Shown here one piece after another: positions 19,172-32,356 of a stretch of 64,000 nucleotides of DNA (positions are counted from its first letter, which is position 1; every line of letters starts with the position of its first letter). The notes under the pieces were generated by a model that was not told where the DNA came from, ran no database searches, and worked only from the letters and a program-made list of their open reading frames with translations. Source of the stretch: Leptospira noguchii serovar Panama str. CZ214 (GTDB taxonomy: Bacteria > Spirochaetota > Leptospiria > Leptospirales > Leptospiraceae). The position numbers and the translations under genes were made by a program. The DNA is taken from contig NZ_AKWY02000021.1 of the NCBI RefSeq assembly GCF_000306255.2, forward strand, positions 214,001 to 278,000. The letters run 5' to 3'.

Positions 19172-19571
19172 TTCTTCAATTTTTTACTTAAGAAATATAT
19201 TAAATAATACTAATATTTTAACCTAAATAACGTAATTACCAATACAAAAGCAATTATTAAGATTTAGTTACTCAAACAATTCGTTCCATTAAATTCAAAA
19301 AGCAGAATTGAGTTTGATCGCGAGCGAATCTCTATTTTTTACGCCGAACTCGCATTAAGTAGGATTTTGTATCAAAAAATTATGACACTCAATTTTATAG
19401 AGTTCAGCAGTATATTGAATTTTAATAGAATTGTTGAAAAATTAATTCTCCACTCATCTTTGTTTTATGGAAGCGTTCAATTGAAGAAGTTTGTTTATCT
19501 AGACTATGGAATTTTTAAACAACTCTAATATTCATTTATTTAGAAATCCTTTTTACAATCAACCAGAGTCT
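19172..19571. other. Convergent intergenic region containing a miniature element
   Basis: This 400-bp gap between two convergent genes is AT-rich with no ORF. It contains the 100-bp miniature element at 19427-19526. No obvious strong terminator hairpin was found for either gene. Confidence 0.5.
19427..19526 (-). mobile_element. MITE copy A (~100 bp)
   Basis: The element runs from AGAATTGTTGAAAAATT to TTTTTAAACAACTCT and is flanked by AAT on both sides (19424-19426, 19527-19529). Its interior aligns in inverse orientation with the copies at 28872 and 32066, e.g. TTATGGAAGCGTTCAATTGAAG here against TCATGGAAACGGTCGATTGAAG in the reverse complement of the 32066 copy. The terminal repeats match those of the 985-bp IS at 27167. 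It has no coding capacity. Confidence 0.75.
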
Positions 19572-20807
19572 TTAAAAATAAACAACTCTAAGATCTAAAC
19601 CACCATGAGTTACATGAATCGTATCCGTCTTAATTCCCATATTACGAATCAAAACGGACCAACAATCTTCATCTGGACAAAGTATTAAACCGCTTAATTC
19701 ACAGGGAAGTTCCCACCAATGTTTGAGCCTTTCCCCCAATTTTCTATAAAATCCGATCGAAGAACCTTTTTCTAATCTAAGTCCATATGGAGGATTCAGT
19801 AACATCCAAACTCGCCTACACTTTCCAGAAACTTTCCAAATATCTTCGGCAGAAAAACTAAAAAAATCACCTTTATTTTGGGTAAAACGAAAAGAATCAG
19901 CAAAACCTAAATTATTTAAAAAATCTTGATACTGTTTTATTCTATTTTTAGAATATTCAAAAATATCATCTTCTAACTCGTTCCACCAGACCCCGATTGG
20001 ACTTTCCAAAGAATTTTTTAGAGTTTTCTTTTTTAAAAAATCCCAAGTCGCACTTGGAAATTCCTCCATGTCTTGAAATAAATAATTTCTAATATAATGA
20101 GTAAAACCAATTCCCAAAACAGAATCCACAGCCTCGCGTACAAAAGTTCCAGTTCCAGCAAACGGAACAAAAATCCCATCCGGATTGGGAAGAATAGAAT
20201 GCAGTTTTTGGATTATAAATCTGGCAAGATCTTCCCGAATCGGAGCGGATTTAGAAAGAGGTATAAAATTTCCCCTTTGATTAAGAGGTTCTCCAGAAAG
20301 GCTGATATTCAAAACAATTTCGTTTTCTATAAGAAGTGCGCTCAGTTCCGTCGTTGAAATTCCGGAAGACAATGGAAAACTTGATTCCCAAAGCGCTCGT
20401 AAATCATCTCCAGAAGCCCATTGATTTTGTACTTTAACTTGGGAACGAAATCGAAGTCCCCACTCTTCCGGAAGAATATTCGATTTTCTTAATGCGTTTT
20501 CAAACCCTTCAAAATTAAAAGATTTTTTAAACGGGAACATTCCCAAATTCAATCGAAAATCTCTCACCCAAGGAATTCTCACTAAAAGTTCAAGTGCTTG
20601 TCTGAAGTTAGCGTTTTCGAGTAAAATTTTTCCGTGTTGAGTTTTCAAAAGAGGAATTTGAGTTTTGGGAAGATAAGAATTGGAAATAATTTCTTTAGTA
20701 ATTCTATCGGTTTCTTTAAAAGACCCAGTCGGAAGTATATATTCCCACCTTCTAGGCAGACCAGCTTTAAACTTTGGAAAATTCCAACGCATAAAACATA
20801 GAATCAA
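19572..20807 (-). CDS. SAM-dependent RNA methyltransferase (RlmL/Trm14-like)
   Basis: The 411-aa protein has an N-terminal THUMP-like region, then a Rossmann methyltransferase domain with PFAGTGTFVREAV (SAM-binding loop) and the catalytic LLNPPYGLRLEKG. The NPPYG motif with this architecture is typical of guanine-N2 methyltransferases acting on rRNA or tRNA. Its start is 48 bp downstream of the ABC ATPase stop on the same strand, so it may be the last gene of the exporter transcript. The target nucleotide is not predictable. Confidence 0.75.
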   Translation of the reverse strand: MILCFMRWNFPKFKAGLPRRWEYILPTGSFKETDRITKEIISNSYLPKTQIPLLKTQHGKILLENANFRQALELLVRIPWVRDFRLNLGMFPFKKSFNFEGFENALRKSNILPEEWGLRFRSQVKVQNQWASGDDLRALWESSFPLSSGISTTELSALLIENEIVLNISLSGEPLNQRGNFIPLSKSAPIREDLARFIIQKLHSILPNPDGIFVPFAGTGTFVREAVDSVLGIGFTHYIRNYLFQDMEEFPSATWDFLKKKTLKNSLESPIGVWWNELEDDIFEYSKNRIKQYQDFLNNLGFADSFRFTQNKGDFFSFSAEDIWKVSGKCRRVWMLLNPPYGLRLEKGSSIGFYRKLGERLKHWWELPCELSGLILCPDEDCWSVLIRNMGIKTDTIHVTHGGLDLRVVYF

Positions 20808-20855
20808 AGGTTAGACTTAGAAAGCCTATCTGAAAATTTTTTCTATTGTAGGATT

Positions 20856-21575
20856 CTAACGAGCCGTCTTTGTGCTTTTTTTAATCGTTTCAAACTCTTT
20901 TAAAGAAACGACCCTTCCGTCCACAAGATGAATCTGTCTTTTTGTTTTAGAAGCAAAGTCTGGATCGTGAGTTACCACAAGGATGGTAGTTTTGATTTCC
21001 CGATTTACTTTTTCGAGAATATTCATAACTACTTTTGTATTTGTTGAATCCAAGGCTCCGGTTGGTTCATCCGCAAAAATATATTTAGGATTCATTACAA
21101 GCGCGCGTGCAATTGCTACTCTCTGCGCCTGACCTCCGGACAAACGATTGATCCTATAATTCATCCGGTCTTTTAAATCAAATTCTTCTAAAAGATGTTC
21201 CGCGTAACTCTGATATTCTTTTAAAAGTCCTGCTTTTCTTGCAGGCATCAATACGTTTTCGATCGCAGTAAATTCAGGTAATAGATAATGAAATTGGAAT
21301 ATAAAACCCATCCTTTTATTTCTAAACTCGTGGATTTCCTCTTCATTCATTCTATAAATATTTTTTCCGTCTATTTCGATCGTCCCGGAAGTAGGAGGAT
21401 CTAGAGAACTGATCATATACAATAAAGTACTTTTTCCAGAACCTGATTTTCCAGTAAGAGAAACATAATCCCCGTCCTCTATATCAAGTGTAACACCTTT
21501 GATAATTTCGGAATTACCAAAAGTTTTTCTAAGATCACTTACGGAAATTCCGGAATCATTGATTACGGCTTGCAT
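20856..21575 (-). CDS. ABC exporter ATP-binding protein (LolD/MacB/DevA type)
   Basis: The ATPase subunit shows Walker [13 protein letters not shown]-loop [10 protein letters not shown], signature [15 protein letters not shown], Walker [13 protein letters not shown] and H-loop VTHD. I place the start at 21575 ([12 protein letters not shown]) because a GGAGA site precedes it and it begins one base after the permease stop; the open frame extends upstream to 21644 inside the permease gene. It is about 239 aa, the normal size for the LolD family. It pairs with the FtsX-type permease and HlyD adaptor upstream in the same operon. Confidence 0.93.
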   Translation of the reverse strand: MQAVINDSGISVSDLRKTFGNSEIIKGVTLDIEDGDYVSLTGKSGSGKSTLLYMISSLDPPTSGTIEIDGKNIYRMNEEEIHEFRNKRMGFIFQFHYLLPEFTAIENVLMPARKAGLLKEYQSYAEHLLEEFDLKDRMNYRINRLSGGQAQRVAIARALVMNPKYIFADEPTGALDSTNTKVVMNILEKVNREIKTTILVVTHDPDFASKTKRQIHLVDGRVVSLKEFETIKKSTKTAR

Positions 21576-21576
21576 C

Positions 21577-22814
<1,238 letters not shown>

Positions 22815-22815
<1 letters not shown>

Positions 22816-23630
22816 TACGGAACCTCCGAAAGTTTATCCCCGGCTTGTATATCTCCGTCCCTTACCTCTACAAACTGTTCCGATTTTAATCCAGGTTTAA
22901 AGGGAACTGAAACTGATTTACCATTTCTGAATATTATAACTTTCTGTTTCTTTTCGTATTTTCTAGGAATCAGAACCACATTTTCTTTTTTGCCAATTTC
23001 TATCGCCACGTCAGCGGTCATTCCGGGCAAAACCCCTTCGGGAAAATGAGTCACTTCGATCCTCGCAAAAAATTGTCCTGCGTGGGAAAAAGTTCCTCGA
23101 ACCCGTCCTTGAATTATTTCGTTCGGTTTTCCTTCAAAACGAATCAATGCGTTTTGGTCTTTACGAATCGAAAGAAGAATTTGTTCGTCAAGAGCAACAA
23201 TTAGATATTTAGAACCAACTCCTAAAACTTCAATTGCTAGAAAATTTTGAAACGCAACTTCTCCTTCATGATAACCGACTTCGGAAACGATCCCGTGAAT
23301 TGGAGAACGAACGATCGTAGATCCTTCTAACTGAAGTAAACTCTGATTAGGAAGGACTTCATCTCCTTCTAAAACGTAAACCTTTGTAATTTTAGTAGGA
23401 ACTCCGACTCTAAATCGAAACGTATCTAAGGAATGAACGGTTCCAAGTCCGTAGGCTTTCTCCGCAATCGGACCGATAACCGCTACATCATCCACTTTCT
23501 TTTTACCTTTCATAGATAAAGATAAAAACAAAACTAAAAACGGAATCAAAGGTAAAAGAATCCGAAACACAAGACGTAGAGATCTATAAACCGCAAACCA
23601 ATATTTTATTTTACTGATAAAAACATTCAT
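22815..23630 (-). CDS. HlyD-type periplasmic adaptor (membrane fusion protein)
   Basis: The 271-aa protein has one N-terminal membrane helix (LRLVFRILLPLIPFLVLFLSL), then a biotinyl-lipoyl-like half-hairpin (LEGDEVLPNQSLLQLEG, IVSEVGYHEGEVAFQN) and a beta-barrel (GMTADVAIEIGKKENVVLIP). It is short for the family and lacks a long alpha-helical hairpin, resembling DevB/MacA adaptors with reduced hairpins. The gene order tetR-adaptor-permease-ATPase supports a tripartite exporter regulated by the first gene. No outer-membrane TolC gene is present here. Confidence 0.87.
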
Positions 23631-23660
23631 AAAAACTCCCGATCAAAATCGATTGCGATT

Positions 23661-24428
23661 TTAAGATCTCTTCTTTTTCTTTTTTACCTTAGTCGTAGTT
23701 TTAGTTTTACGAACGGTTTGTTTTTTCTTAGGTTGAGATTTTAAAACCGGAGCGGCCTCTTGAATTTTAGGAGCCAGTCCATTTGCAATAAACTCAATTG
23801 TTCTTTTTAATTCTACTTCTTGATCCCAGCCGTCTTCTTCTGGTTTAGGTGGATAAAAAATTTCCGTAAGTAAAACAAATCCAGCGAGATTCACCGCAAC
23901 CAAACGAAACGCGCTACTGATCGGAATTTCTTTGGAAATCATTCCTGCGTCTTGAAATTTTTTAAGATGTTCTTGAACCAAAGGGGCCAGCCTCTGTCTA
24001 AAGACTCGTTCTAAAAGACTTCGAACTTCTAAAGTGACAAAAGCTTCTTGAAGAATAATTCGCATTAGATTTTTATTACTTCGAACAAACCCAATTCTTT
24101 CTTCAAAAATAGCCGTTAAAAATTGTTCAAGAGAAGTAAACTTTTGTGAAAAGACCATTGTTTGTAGTCTTTTGAGAGTAAGCGGGGCAAAAAACTTTTC
24201 TAAAATAGGGGAAACCAATCTTAAAAGAAGTTCTTTTTTACTTTTAAAGTGTTTAAAGATCAGTCCTTCCGCAACGCCTGCTTTTTTAGAAATTTCTATC
24301 GTGGTCGCTGCAGAAAAACCTTTTTGGGCGAAAATTTCAATCGCCGCAAAAAAGATTTTCTTTTGTCCTTCGGGCCAGTTTGAATCCAACTCGATACTTT
24401 CATGTATTTCTTGATTTGGTGAGTTCAT
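23661..24428 (-). CDS. TetR-family regulator of the adjacent exporter
   Basis: The 255-aa protein has an N-terminal TetR helix-turn-helix (KIFFAAIEIFAQKGFSAATT, then KKAGVAEGLIFKHFKSKKEL) and an all-helical ligand domain. An unusual lysine-rich tail (KKKQTVRKTKTTTKVKKKKKRS) could give non-specific nucleic-acid binding. It heads the exporter operon with a 30-bp gap to the adaptor gene. A perfect palindrome directly before its start codon suggests that it represses its own operon. The inducer is unknown. Confidence 0.92.
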   Translation of the reverse strand: MNSPNQEIHESIELDSNWPEGQKKIFFAAIEIFAQKGFSAATTIEISKKAGVAEGLIFKHFKSKKELLLRLVSPILEKFFAPLTLKRLQTMVFSQKFTSLEQFLTAIFEERIGFVRSNKNLMRIILQEAFVTLEVRSLLERVFRQRLAPLVQEHLKKFQDAGMISKEIPISSAFRLVAVNLAGFVLLTEIFYPPKPEEDGWDQEVELKRTIEFIANGLAPKIQEAAPVLKSQPKKKQTVRKTKTTTKVKKKKKRS

Positions 24429-24446
24429 AGTGAGTGATCACTCACT
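24429..24446. promoter_or_regulatory. Perfect 18-bp palindrome, likely TetR operator
   Basis: AGTGAGTGATCACTCACT is a perfect inverted repeat lying immediately upstream of the tetR start codon. Size, symmetry and position are typical of a TetR-family operator. It occupies the place where a ribosome-binding site would be and lies directly downstream of the predicted -10 element, so repressor binding would block transcription start. Confidence 0.85.
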
Positions 24447-24476
24447 TATAATTTTACACCAGGAAATTTGTCAAGA
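24446..24476 (-). promoter_or_regulatory. Predicted sigma70 promoter of the tetR-exporter operon
   Basis: On the minus strand TTGACA is followed after 17-18 nt by TTATAA/TATAAG, an excellent housekeeping promoter. The expected start point falls inside the palindrome only ~10-15 nt before the ATG, so the mRNA would have a very short leader without a Shine-Dalgarno sequence. This is inference from sequence only. Confidence 0.65.
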
Positions 24477-24911
24477 TTCAAATTTTTTAATTTTTTAGAT
24501 AACGTGAATCTACCGCAAATGATACTTGCGTCATTGAATTTTTAAAAGACAAACCACTTTTGATCAACTCAAGCTCACTTCTTACAATCCCAACAAAGTT
24601 CCAGACAAACGAATCAAAAATCTTTAAAAACATTTACCACATTCTAATTGAATATAACCAACTCACTTAAATCACACAATTCATAATACAATACTACAAT
24701 TACTGAAACTGAATTGCAAAACTTAAGTTTTACTTTTACTTTGAAATTTTCAATCTTACTAAATTTTTAAATTAAAAATCAAAACGATAACTTTATAAAA
24801 CTAAACCTTATTTTTAATTATTTTTGACTTGAGCCTTCGGCTTCATTTCAGCCTAGTATAGTTTTGAGAGTTCAAATTTTTAATTCCTATCCTATTTAAA
24901 AAAGAGTCAGA
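24477..24911. other. AT-rich intergenic region before the LtaS-like gene
   Basis: About 435 bp between the divergent tetR promoter and the next gene. It is strongly AT-rich; I see no ORF, repeat or RNA gene. Confidence 0.5.
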
Positions 24912-26900
24912 ATGTTTCAACGTTTGCCATCCCACTTTAAACTTATCTTAGGTTATGTTCTCTACTTTGCTTTTATACTTCTAGTTTATAAGATCTCGTT
25001 TCTTGTGGTCTACTCTTATAGACTTCAAGGAGTTCCTTTTCAAGAGTTTGCATATGCATTTCTATTAGGTTTTCGTTTTGATCTAGTAGTAATCGGAATG
25101 ATACTCGGATTATTTGCATTCCTTTCCGTCTTGCCCTACTTCAATCGATTTAAGTTATATCGTTTTTTTTGGGGATACACTCCTCTACTTTTAGGAATTT
25201 GGATGATAGCACATCTGATTGCAGACATCATCTATTTTGAAAACGCAAACAAACATATAGGTTACGAAGGATTTGTATTTCTCGGAAAGGACCTGGGCGT
25301 AATTCTTAAATCTGCATTAGAACAAAACACGATTACATTTTTAATAGGGGTTGTATTTCTACTCGTCTTTCTTCCGTTATCTACTTGGTTATTTCTCAAA
25401 TACAATCCGTATCGCTATCAAAAAGAATCCTGGAAATCTACAACCATCCAAATTGTACTCGTATTGATTATAACGATCATTGCAATCCGAGGAGGAATCC
25501 AAGAATCACCTATAAGAGCAACTAACGCAATTGTTTCCGGAAATAACTTTGTAAACAACATTGCATTGAACGGAGTATTTACTTCGATCATGGATTTAAA
25601 AAGCCAGTCAATTCCTAAATTCCTCAAGTTGGAAACACAAGAAGCGATCGCAATTGTACGAAAAGAAACCGCCTATGCGAGCGCGGAATTTATCAGCGAT
25701 AAATATCCGATTTTACGAGTTCAAAAAGAAACCAATCCAGGAACACCGCCTAACGTAGTATTAATTATGTTGGAAAACTGGACTGGAAAATTTATCAACC
25801 CCATTTCGAACGGACTCGTGGAAGGAAAAGAGATCACTCCGTATTTCAACCAACTTTTAAAAAAAGGAAGATTTTATAATCGTTTCATCGCTTCGGGAGG
25901 AAGAACAACTAACGGAATGATGTCTATACTTACCGGAATTCCAGATCGACCCGGATTGACCGTTGTAAGAACACATCAGGTTTTAGGAAATTTTTCCGGA
26001 ATCGGAAACATATTCAAAAGAATGGGTTATGATACGTATTTTGTGACGGGAGGTGATCTGAGTTTTGATAATAAAAGCACGTTAATGCCTCATTGGGGTT
26101 TTGATACAGTACTCGGAGAAAAGGAAATTACAAAATTAGGAAGATTTAAATTAGGGGCTTGGGGGTACGACGACGCAGATGTATTACAATTATTGCATGA
26201 GCGGATTTCAACTTCCAAAAAACCAATCTTAGGTTTAGCTCTGACGCTAACTACTCATTATCCTTATAGAACCCCTTCGGAAAAATTTAGAATTTTTGAT
26301 CCTTCTACAAGAGACTATGATTTCTTAAACGTCTACAACTATGCGGATTGGGCCGTTCATAACTTTATCACTCAGGCAGAAAAATCTGGATATTTCAAAA
26401 ATACAATTTTCGTTTTTGTGGCGGATCATACTCACCATAGATATTTAGATTACTACGAAGATAGAAATGTACCTTTTTTAATCTATGCTCCCGGAAAAAT
26501 AGAACCAGCATTAGACGAAACCATAGCTTCTCAATTAGACATTATCCCGACAATTTTAGGACTTGTAGGAAAAAAAGCCTATTTTTCTGCGATGGGCAGA
26601 AACCTGTTAGCCCCGGAAAGAACTCAAACCGCTTATTTCGCATACGGAAACTTATTTGGGTGGATCGAAAAAGAACTTTTTTATCTCAGATTTTTTGATG
26701 GAAAGGAAGATCTTTCTTACAATATCAATCCTCCTAGAGAAAAAAATAATTTCTGCGATAAGGCCCCCGCAGTTTGTGAAGAAATGAGTAAAAAAGCAAA
26801 AGCTTACTTGAATCTAAGCTACGAATTATTAAATCGAAATATAGTTTTTCCTTCGGATACAGAACTACAAAAAATAATATCTCCTAACACAATTCCATGA
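24912..26900 (+). CDS. LtaS-like phosphoglycerol transferase / sulfatase-fold membrane enzyme
   Basis: The 662-aa protein has about five N-terminal membrane segments (residues ~10-210), then a sulfatase-type catalytic domain. The metal and nucleophile sites are recognisable: VVLIMLENWTGKF (Glu), SGGRTTNGMMSILTGIP (catalytic Thr) and FVFVADHTHH (Asp-His). This matches the LTA-synthase family. Leptospires are diderm and lack lipoteichoic acid, so the real job is more likely transfer of phosphoglycerol or a similar group to a periplasmic glycan or envelope lipid; that is inference. It is monocistronic, followed by an IS. Confidence 0.88.
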   Translation: MFQRLPSHFKLILGYVLYFAFILLVYKISFLVVYSYRLQGVPFQEFAYAFLLGFRFDLVVIGMILGLFAFLSVLPYFNRFKLYRFFWGYTPLLLGIWMIAHLIADIIYFENANKHIGYEGFVFLGKDLGVILKSALEQNTITFLIGVVFLLVFLPLSTWLFLKYNPYRYQKESWKSTTIQIVLVLIITIIAIRGGIQESPIRATNAIVSGNNFVNNIALNGVFTSIMDLKSQSIPKFLKLETQEAIAIVRKETAYASAEFISDKYPILRVQKETNPGTPPNVVLIMLENWTGKFINPISNGLVEGKEITPYFNQLLKKGRFYNRFIASGGRTTNGMMSILTGIPDRPGLTVVRTHQVLGNFSGIGNIFKRMGYDTYFVTGGDLSFDNKSTLMPHWGFDTVLGEKEITKLGRFKLGAWGYDDADVLQLLHERISTSKKPILGLALTLTTHYPYRTPSEKFRIFDPSTRDYDFLNVYNYADWAVHNFITQAEKSGYFKNTIFVFVADHTHHRYLDYYEDRNVPFLIYAPGKIEPALDETIASQLDIIPTILGLVGKKAYFSAMGRNLLAPERTQTAYFAYGNLFGWIEKELFYLRFFDGKEDLSYNINPPREKNNFCDKAPAVCEEMSKKAKAYLNLSYELLNRNIVFPSDTELQKIISPNTIP

Positions 26901-27166
26901 GTAAAACCTAAACCAATCGATTTATAAAAGACATTGATTTATAAGGTTCCCCACAATTTAAAATCTATTTTCTTGAATATTAGCATATTAAACTGATAGG
27001 GAACTCTTACTTTTACTCAGAACTACATAATAAAAAACCAAATCCAATCAATCCTGTAAATTCAGCGTAAAAAACCGGGGAAATCAGTATCCCAACCGCG
27101 CTTTCAGTCACAGTTAATAAATTGCATGAAAAAAACGTAATGTTTCGTCTTTAGTTATAATTCATT
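26901..27166. other. Intergenic region with two dispersed-repeat copies
   Basis: The 266 bp between the LtaS-like gene and the IS hold GGTTCCCCACAATTT (26945-26959) and AGGGAACTCTTAC (26998-27010), degenerate members of the GTGGGAACT repeat in opposite orientations. No gene is seen. Confidence 0.45.
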
Positions 27167-28151
27167 AGAGTTGTTGAAAAATTGGTAAAATTCTTGTACC
27201 GATACCTGAAGATACAACTCTATGTGTAATGATATCGAAAGAAAAAGTTTTAAAGAATCTTAGAATGTCGCAAGCCTTGCTTGGTGTCTCCCATCAAGAA
27301 TTCAAAACACTCTGCGTACCCTTTGGCCTTGCGTATTTATCTTTGAAAGAAGAAATAAAACATAATTTTACCAAAGGTAGAAAATCAATCTTACAGGATA
27401 TAGAAGAGAATTTATTTTTTATTCTTTTTTATCTAAAAACTTATCCGACCTACGACGTCTTGGGAGCGGTATTTAAAATGGATAGGACTACTGCTTGTAA
27501 GTTGGTAAAGCTTTTGGCGGAAGTTTTATTTCTTTCACTTGGTTCAATGAATACTCTTCCCGCAAATGAAATTTCCGATCTCAAAAAAAAGTTGAAGAAG
27601 TTAAAAAAACTGAAGTATGTAATCATAGATGGAACAGAAAGGCCCATCAGAAGGCCAACAGGTAAGGATTTACAAAAAGAATTCTACTCTGGAAAAAGAA
27701 AAGACATACGATTAAAAACTTAATTTTGACAAATAAAGATAAAGCAATCTTATTCTTATCGAACACGATATCTGGTAAAACGCACGATCTTAAAGTTGCG
27801 GAGAATACGATGATTACTTCTGCGATTCCTAAAGATGTGGTATGTATCCTTGACTCCGGTTTTGAAGGAATTGAAAAGACATCAAAAAAAGTGAATATTA
27901 TCAAACCGAAAAAGAAACCTAAGAAAAGAGAACTTACCGCTACACAAAAAGCAAAGAATACAAGAATTAGTAAAAAAAGGATTTTCGTAGAAAATGCTTT
28001 TGCCGGTATTAAAAGATTTAGAATTACATCGGATGTCATTAGATGTTTTAGAAAAGACTTTAAACATCTCGTTTTTGTTTTAGCCGCAGGGCTTTGGAAC
28101 CTTCATTTATTTTTTAATAAACGTTTTAATTACTAATTTTTCAACAACTCT
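27167..28151 (+). mobile_element. IS5-superfamily-like insertion sequence, 985 bp
   Basis: Terminal inverted repeats AGAGTTGTTGAAAAATT (27167) and the complement ending at 28151 are flanked by ATT on both sides (27164-27166, 28152-28154), a 3-bp target duplication. The interior encodes one transposase split by a single-base frameshift. The ends are shared with three miniature elements in the window. Confidence 0.88.
27229..28136 (+). pseudogene. DDE transposase with N-terminal HTH, split by a -1 frameshift
   Basis: The first half (27229-27723) has an HTH (TYDVLGAVFKMDRTTACKLVKLL) and the first catalytic Asp in VIIDGTERP. The second half (27726-28136) has the second Asp in CILDSGFEG and the Glu in VENAFAGIKRFRI. 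Adding one A to the A-run at 27693-27697 joins the halves through YSGKKKRHTIKNLI into one 302-aa protein. All three DDE residues survive, so only one lesion separates this from an intact enzyme; ribosomal slippage on the A-run could also bridge it. Confidence 0.82.
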
Positions 28152-28154
28152 ATT

Positions 28155-29027
28155 ATAGAACACGAGTTACTTCGAACGACCTGCAGAGCGACCCAGGAAA
28201 CTCAGCAAATGCCTCTCTAAGGATCGGCATCCAGGAAGCGATGCATTGAGTTCAGGAAAGTGGGACGCTGAGTTTTCCCACGCTTCAATCGCTTTCGAAG
28301 CAGATTATACCGAACTTACTTAAAACAGCACTTTGTGATAAACGTTTAAATATTTAATTTTATAGAATTCAGAAATACAGCCTAAAACCATAAAGCCCAC
28401 TCAGTGCATCAAGTTTTTAGAATATACCACTTCCAAAACAATTCCCGAAAGAAAATAAAAACGGCAGGATCAAAGTAATATGCTGCAACCGTAAAAGCAA
28501 CATTGGATTCAATACAACATACAATAAATAAAATATTCTGTTTTACTACATTACTTCATGTCACTTTGAATTATTAAAGTAAAGATCCTAATTTCAGATA
28601 AGTTTTATAAAAAATAAAAACAGAATATATAAAAATCATTAACTACAAAAAGCCTATTCCCCTAAAGCCACTGCACAAAACAGAAGGCCGTCACTTGGAT
28701 CCATACAGACAAAATTCAAATCATTTGCGCGAAAATAAATTCATATATATGTTCAAAACGAATATCAACAAACGTCCCTACATAATCATTTGATACATCA
28801 AATTTTCAAAATACAATGTTTATTGAATGTTTTAAAATAATACAAATATTATATTTTACGAGAACATAAATAAAGTTGTTAAATAATTCCATAGTTCAGA
28901 TTAACAAAATTACTTCAGTCGACCGTTTCTATAAAACGGGAACCGATGGAGATTCATTTTTCAACAACTCTAATTTACAATTTCAACTTCCACTGGTTCG
29001 GCCAACCTCTGGATGTATTTTTAATCT
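28155..29027. other. Long intergenic region with a structured GC-richer patch and a MITE
   Basis: The 873-bp region has no intact gene. The first ~170 bp (28160-28320) are clearly GC-richer than the rest and contain an inverted repeat: GGAAACTCAGC (28196-28206) pairs with GCTGAGTTTTCC (28267-28278), with one bulged A. This could be a structured RNA or a remnant. The rest is AT-rich, ending with the miniature element at 28872-28971. Confidence 0.5.
28872..28971 (+). mobile_element. MITE copy B (100 bp, left end degenerate)
   Basis: The element runs from AAAGTTGTTAAATAATT to TTTTTCAACAACTCT, with AAT on each side (28869-28871, 28972-28974). Its interior TACTTCAGTCGACCGTTTC aligns with TACTTCAATCGACCGTTTC in the copy at 32066, in the same orientation. 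The right end matches the IS at 27167; the left end has decayed. Confidence 0.78.
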
Positions 29028-30956
<1,929 letters not shown>

Positions 30957-31436
30957 CTTTGCTGGAAAATAAGAGAATTTTACCTCGTGAGGAGGATTAA
31001 TTTTTCATTCAAATCATAAATCGAACGGAAAGAAACCTCCTCAGGTAAGCAATAACTTACATGTTTATTAAGAGGAATGTATTAGAAAATCAAGTTTTTT
31101 TCGAAAAGAATTTAGAAAAATCTATTTTGGATCTATAAAAATTTGAGTATTTTGAAAACGATTTAAAGAAATCTGATATTCTAAAACTGGGTTTGAAATT
31201 TCCAGCGCTCAGAATTTATTCTATTCAAAACTAATACAATAAAGTATTGGAATTCTGCCTCTAAAACTGGGGTTCAACTCAAAATTTATGATACCCTATT
31301 TCTATACGAATCAATAAACTGAAAAAATATCCATAAGCTACATTCTAATTTTAACTTTGAGCAGATCCGAAAAACTTATATCATCCGAATATAAGCAAGA
31401 ATAATCAAGATTCACGCCGGTTATGGAGAAATAGAT
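30957..31436. other. Divergent AT-rich intergenic region
   Basis: 480 bp between the EptA-like gene and the 31437 gene. No ORF, repeat family member or RNA was recognised; it should contain both promoters. Confidence 0.5.
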
Positions 31437-31937
<501 letters not shown>

Positions 31938-32065
31938 AAAATTTATTTTCAAACCCAAATCATTTTTAAAAAATAATCTTTGATTGCCTTATAAGACTAA
32001 GTATTTTAAATTTTTATTGTAAAACCCTATTCTAAAACAAAATATTATGTATTTTGTCATATAAT

Positions 32066-32169
32066 AGAGTTGTTGAAAAATTTCATAGTGACGATCAATA
32101 AAACTACTTCAATCGACCGTTTCCATGAAACAGAAACTAAAAGTGACGATTCCATTTTTCAACAACTCT
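32066..32169 (+). mobile_element. MITE copy C (104 bp, best preserved)
   Basis: Imperfect terminal repeats (AGAGTTGTTGAAAAAT left; ATTTTTCAACAACTCT right) are flanked by AAT (32063-32065, 32170-32172). The first 16 bases are identical to both ends of the 985-bp IS at 27167. The interior is unrelated to the transposase gene and has no ORF, as expected for a non-autonomous element moved in trans. Confidence 0.82.
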
Positions 32170-32305
32170 AATTATGAGTAAAAACTTAACAAAATCGCCA
32201 CTCTGAATTTTTTTACCGCCTAACATTTTTCCAATTAAAATCCAAATCGACGAGCGGGGCTGAGAAGATTTATTAACGTAAGTCGGGGTAATTTTCCAAA
32301 AATAC

Positions 32306-32356
32306 GAGTTTCTACAATTTGTTCGTAAAATCGTGACTGTGGTAATTCCCACATTT
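32306..32356. repeat. Extended dispersed repeat, copy 1
   Basis: GAGTTTCTACAATTTG, then GTAAAATCGTGA, then GGTAATTCCCACATTT. The same three blocks in the same order occur at 52711-52770 with a 9-bp insertion after the first. The final block contains the short GTGGGAAT core found elsewhere. Confidence 0.6.

Noticed and set aside
32137..32352. 71-codon frame across the MITE and repeat
   Set aside because: Built from repeat sequence, no RBS.
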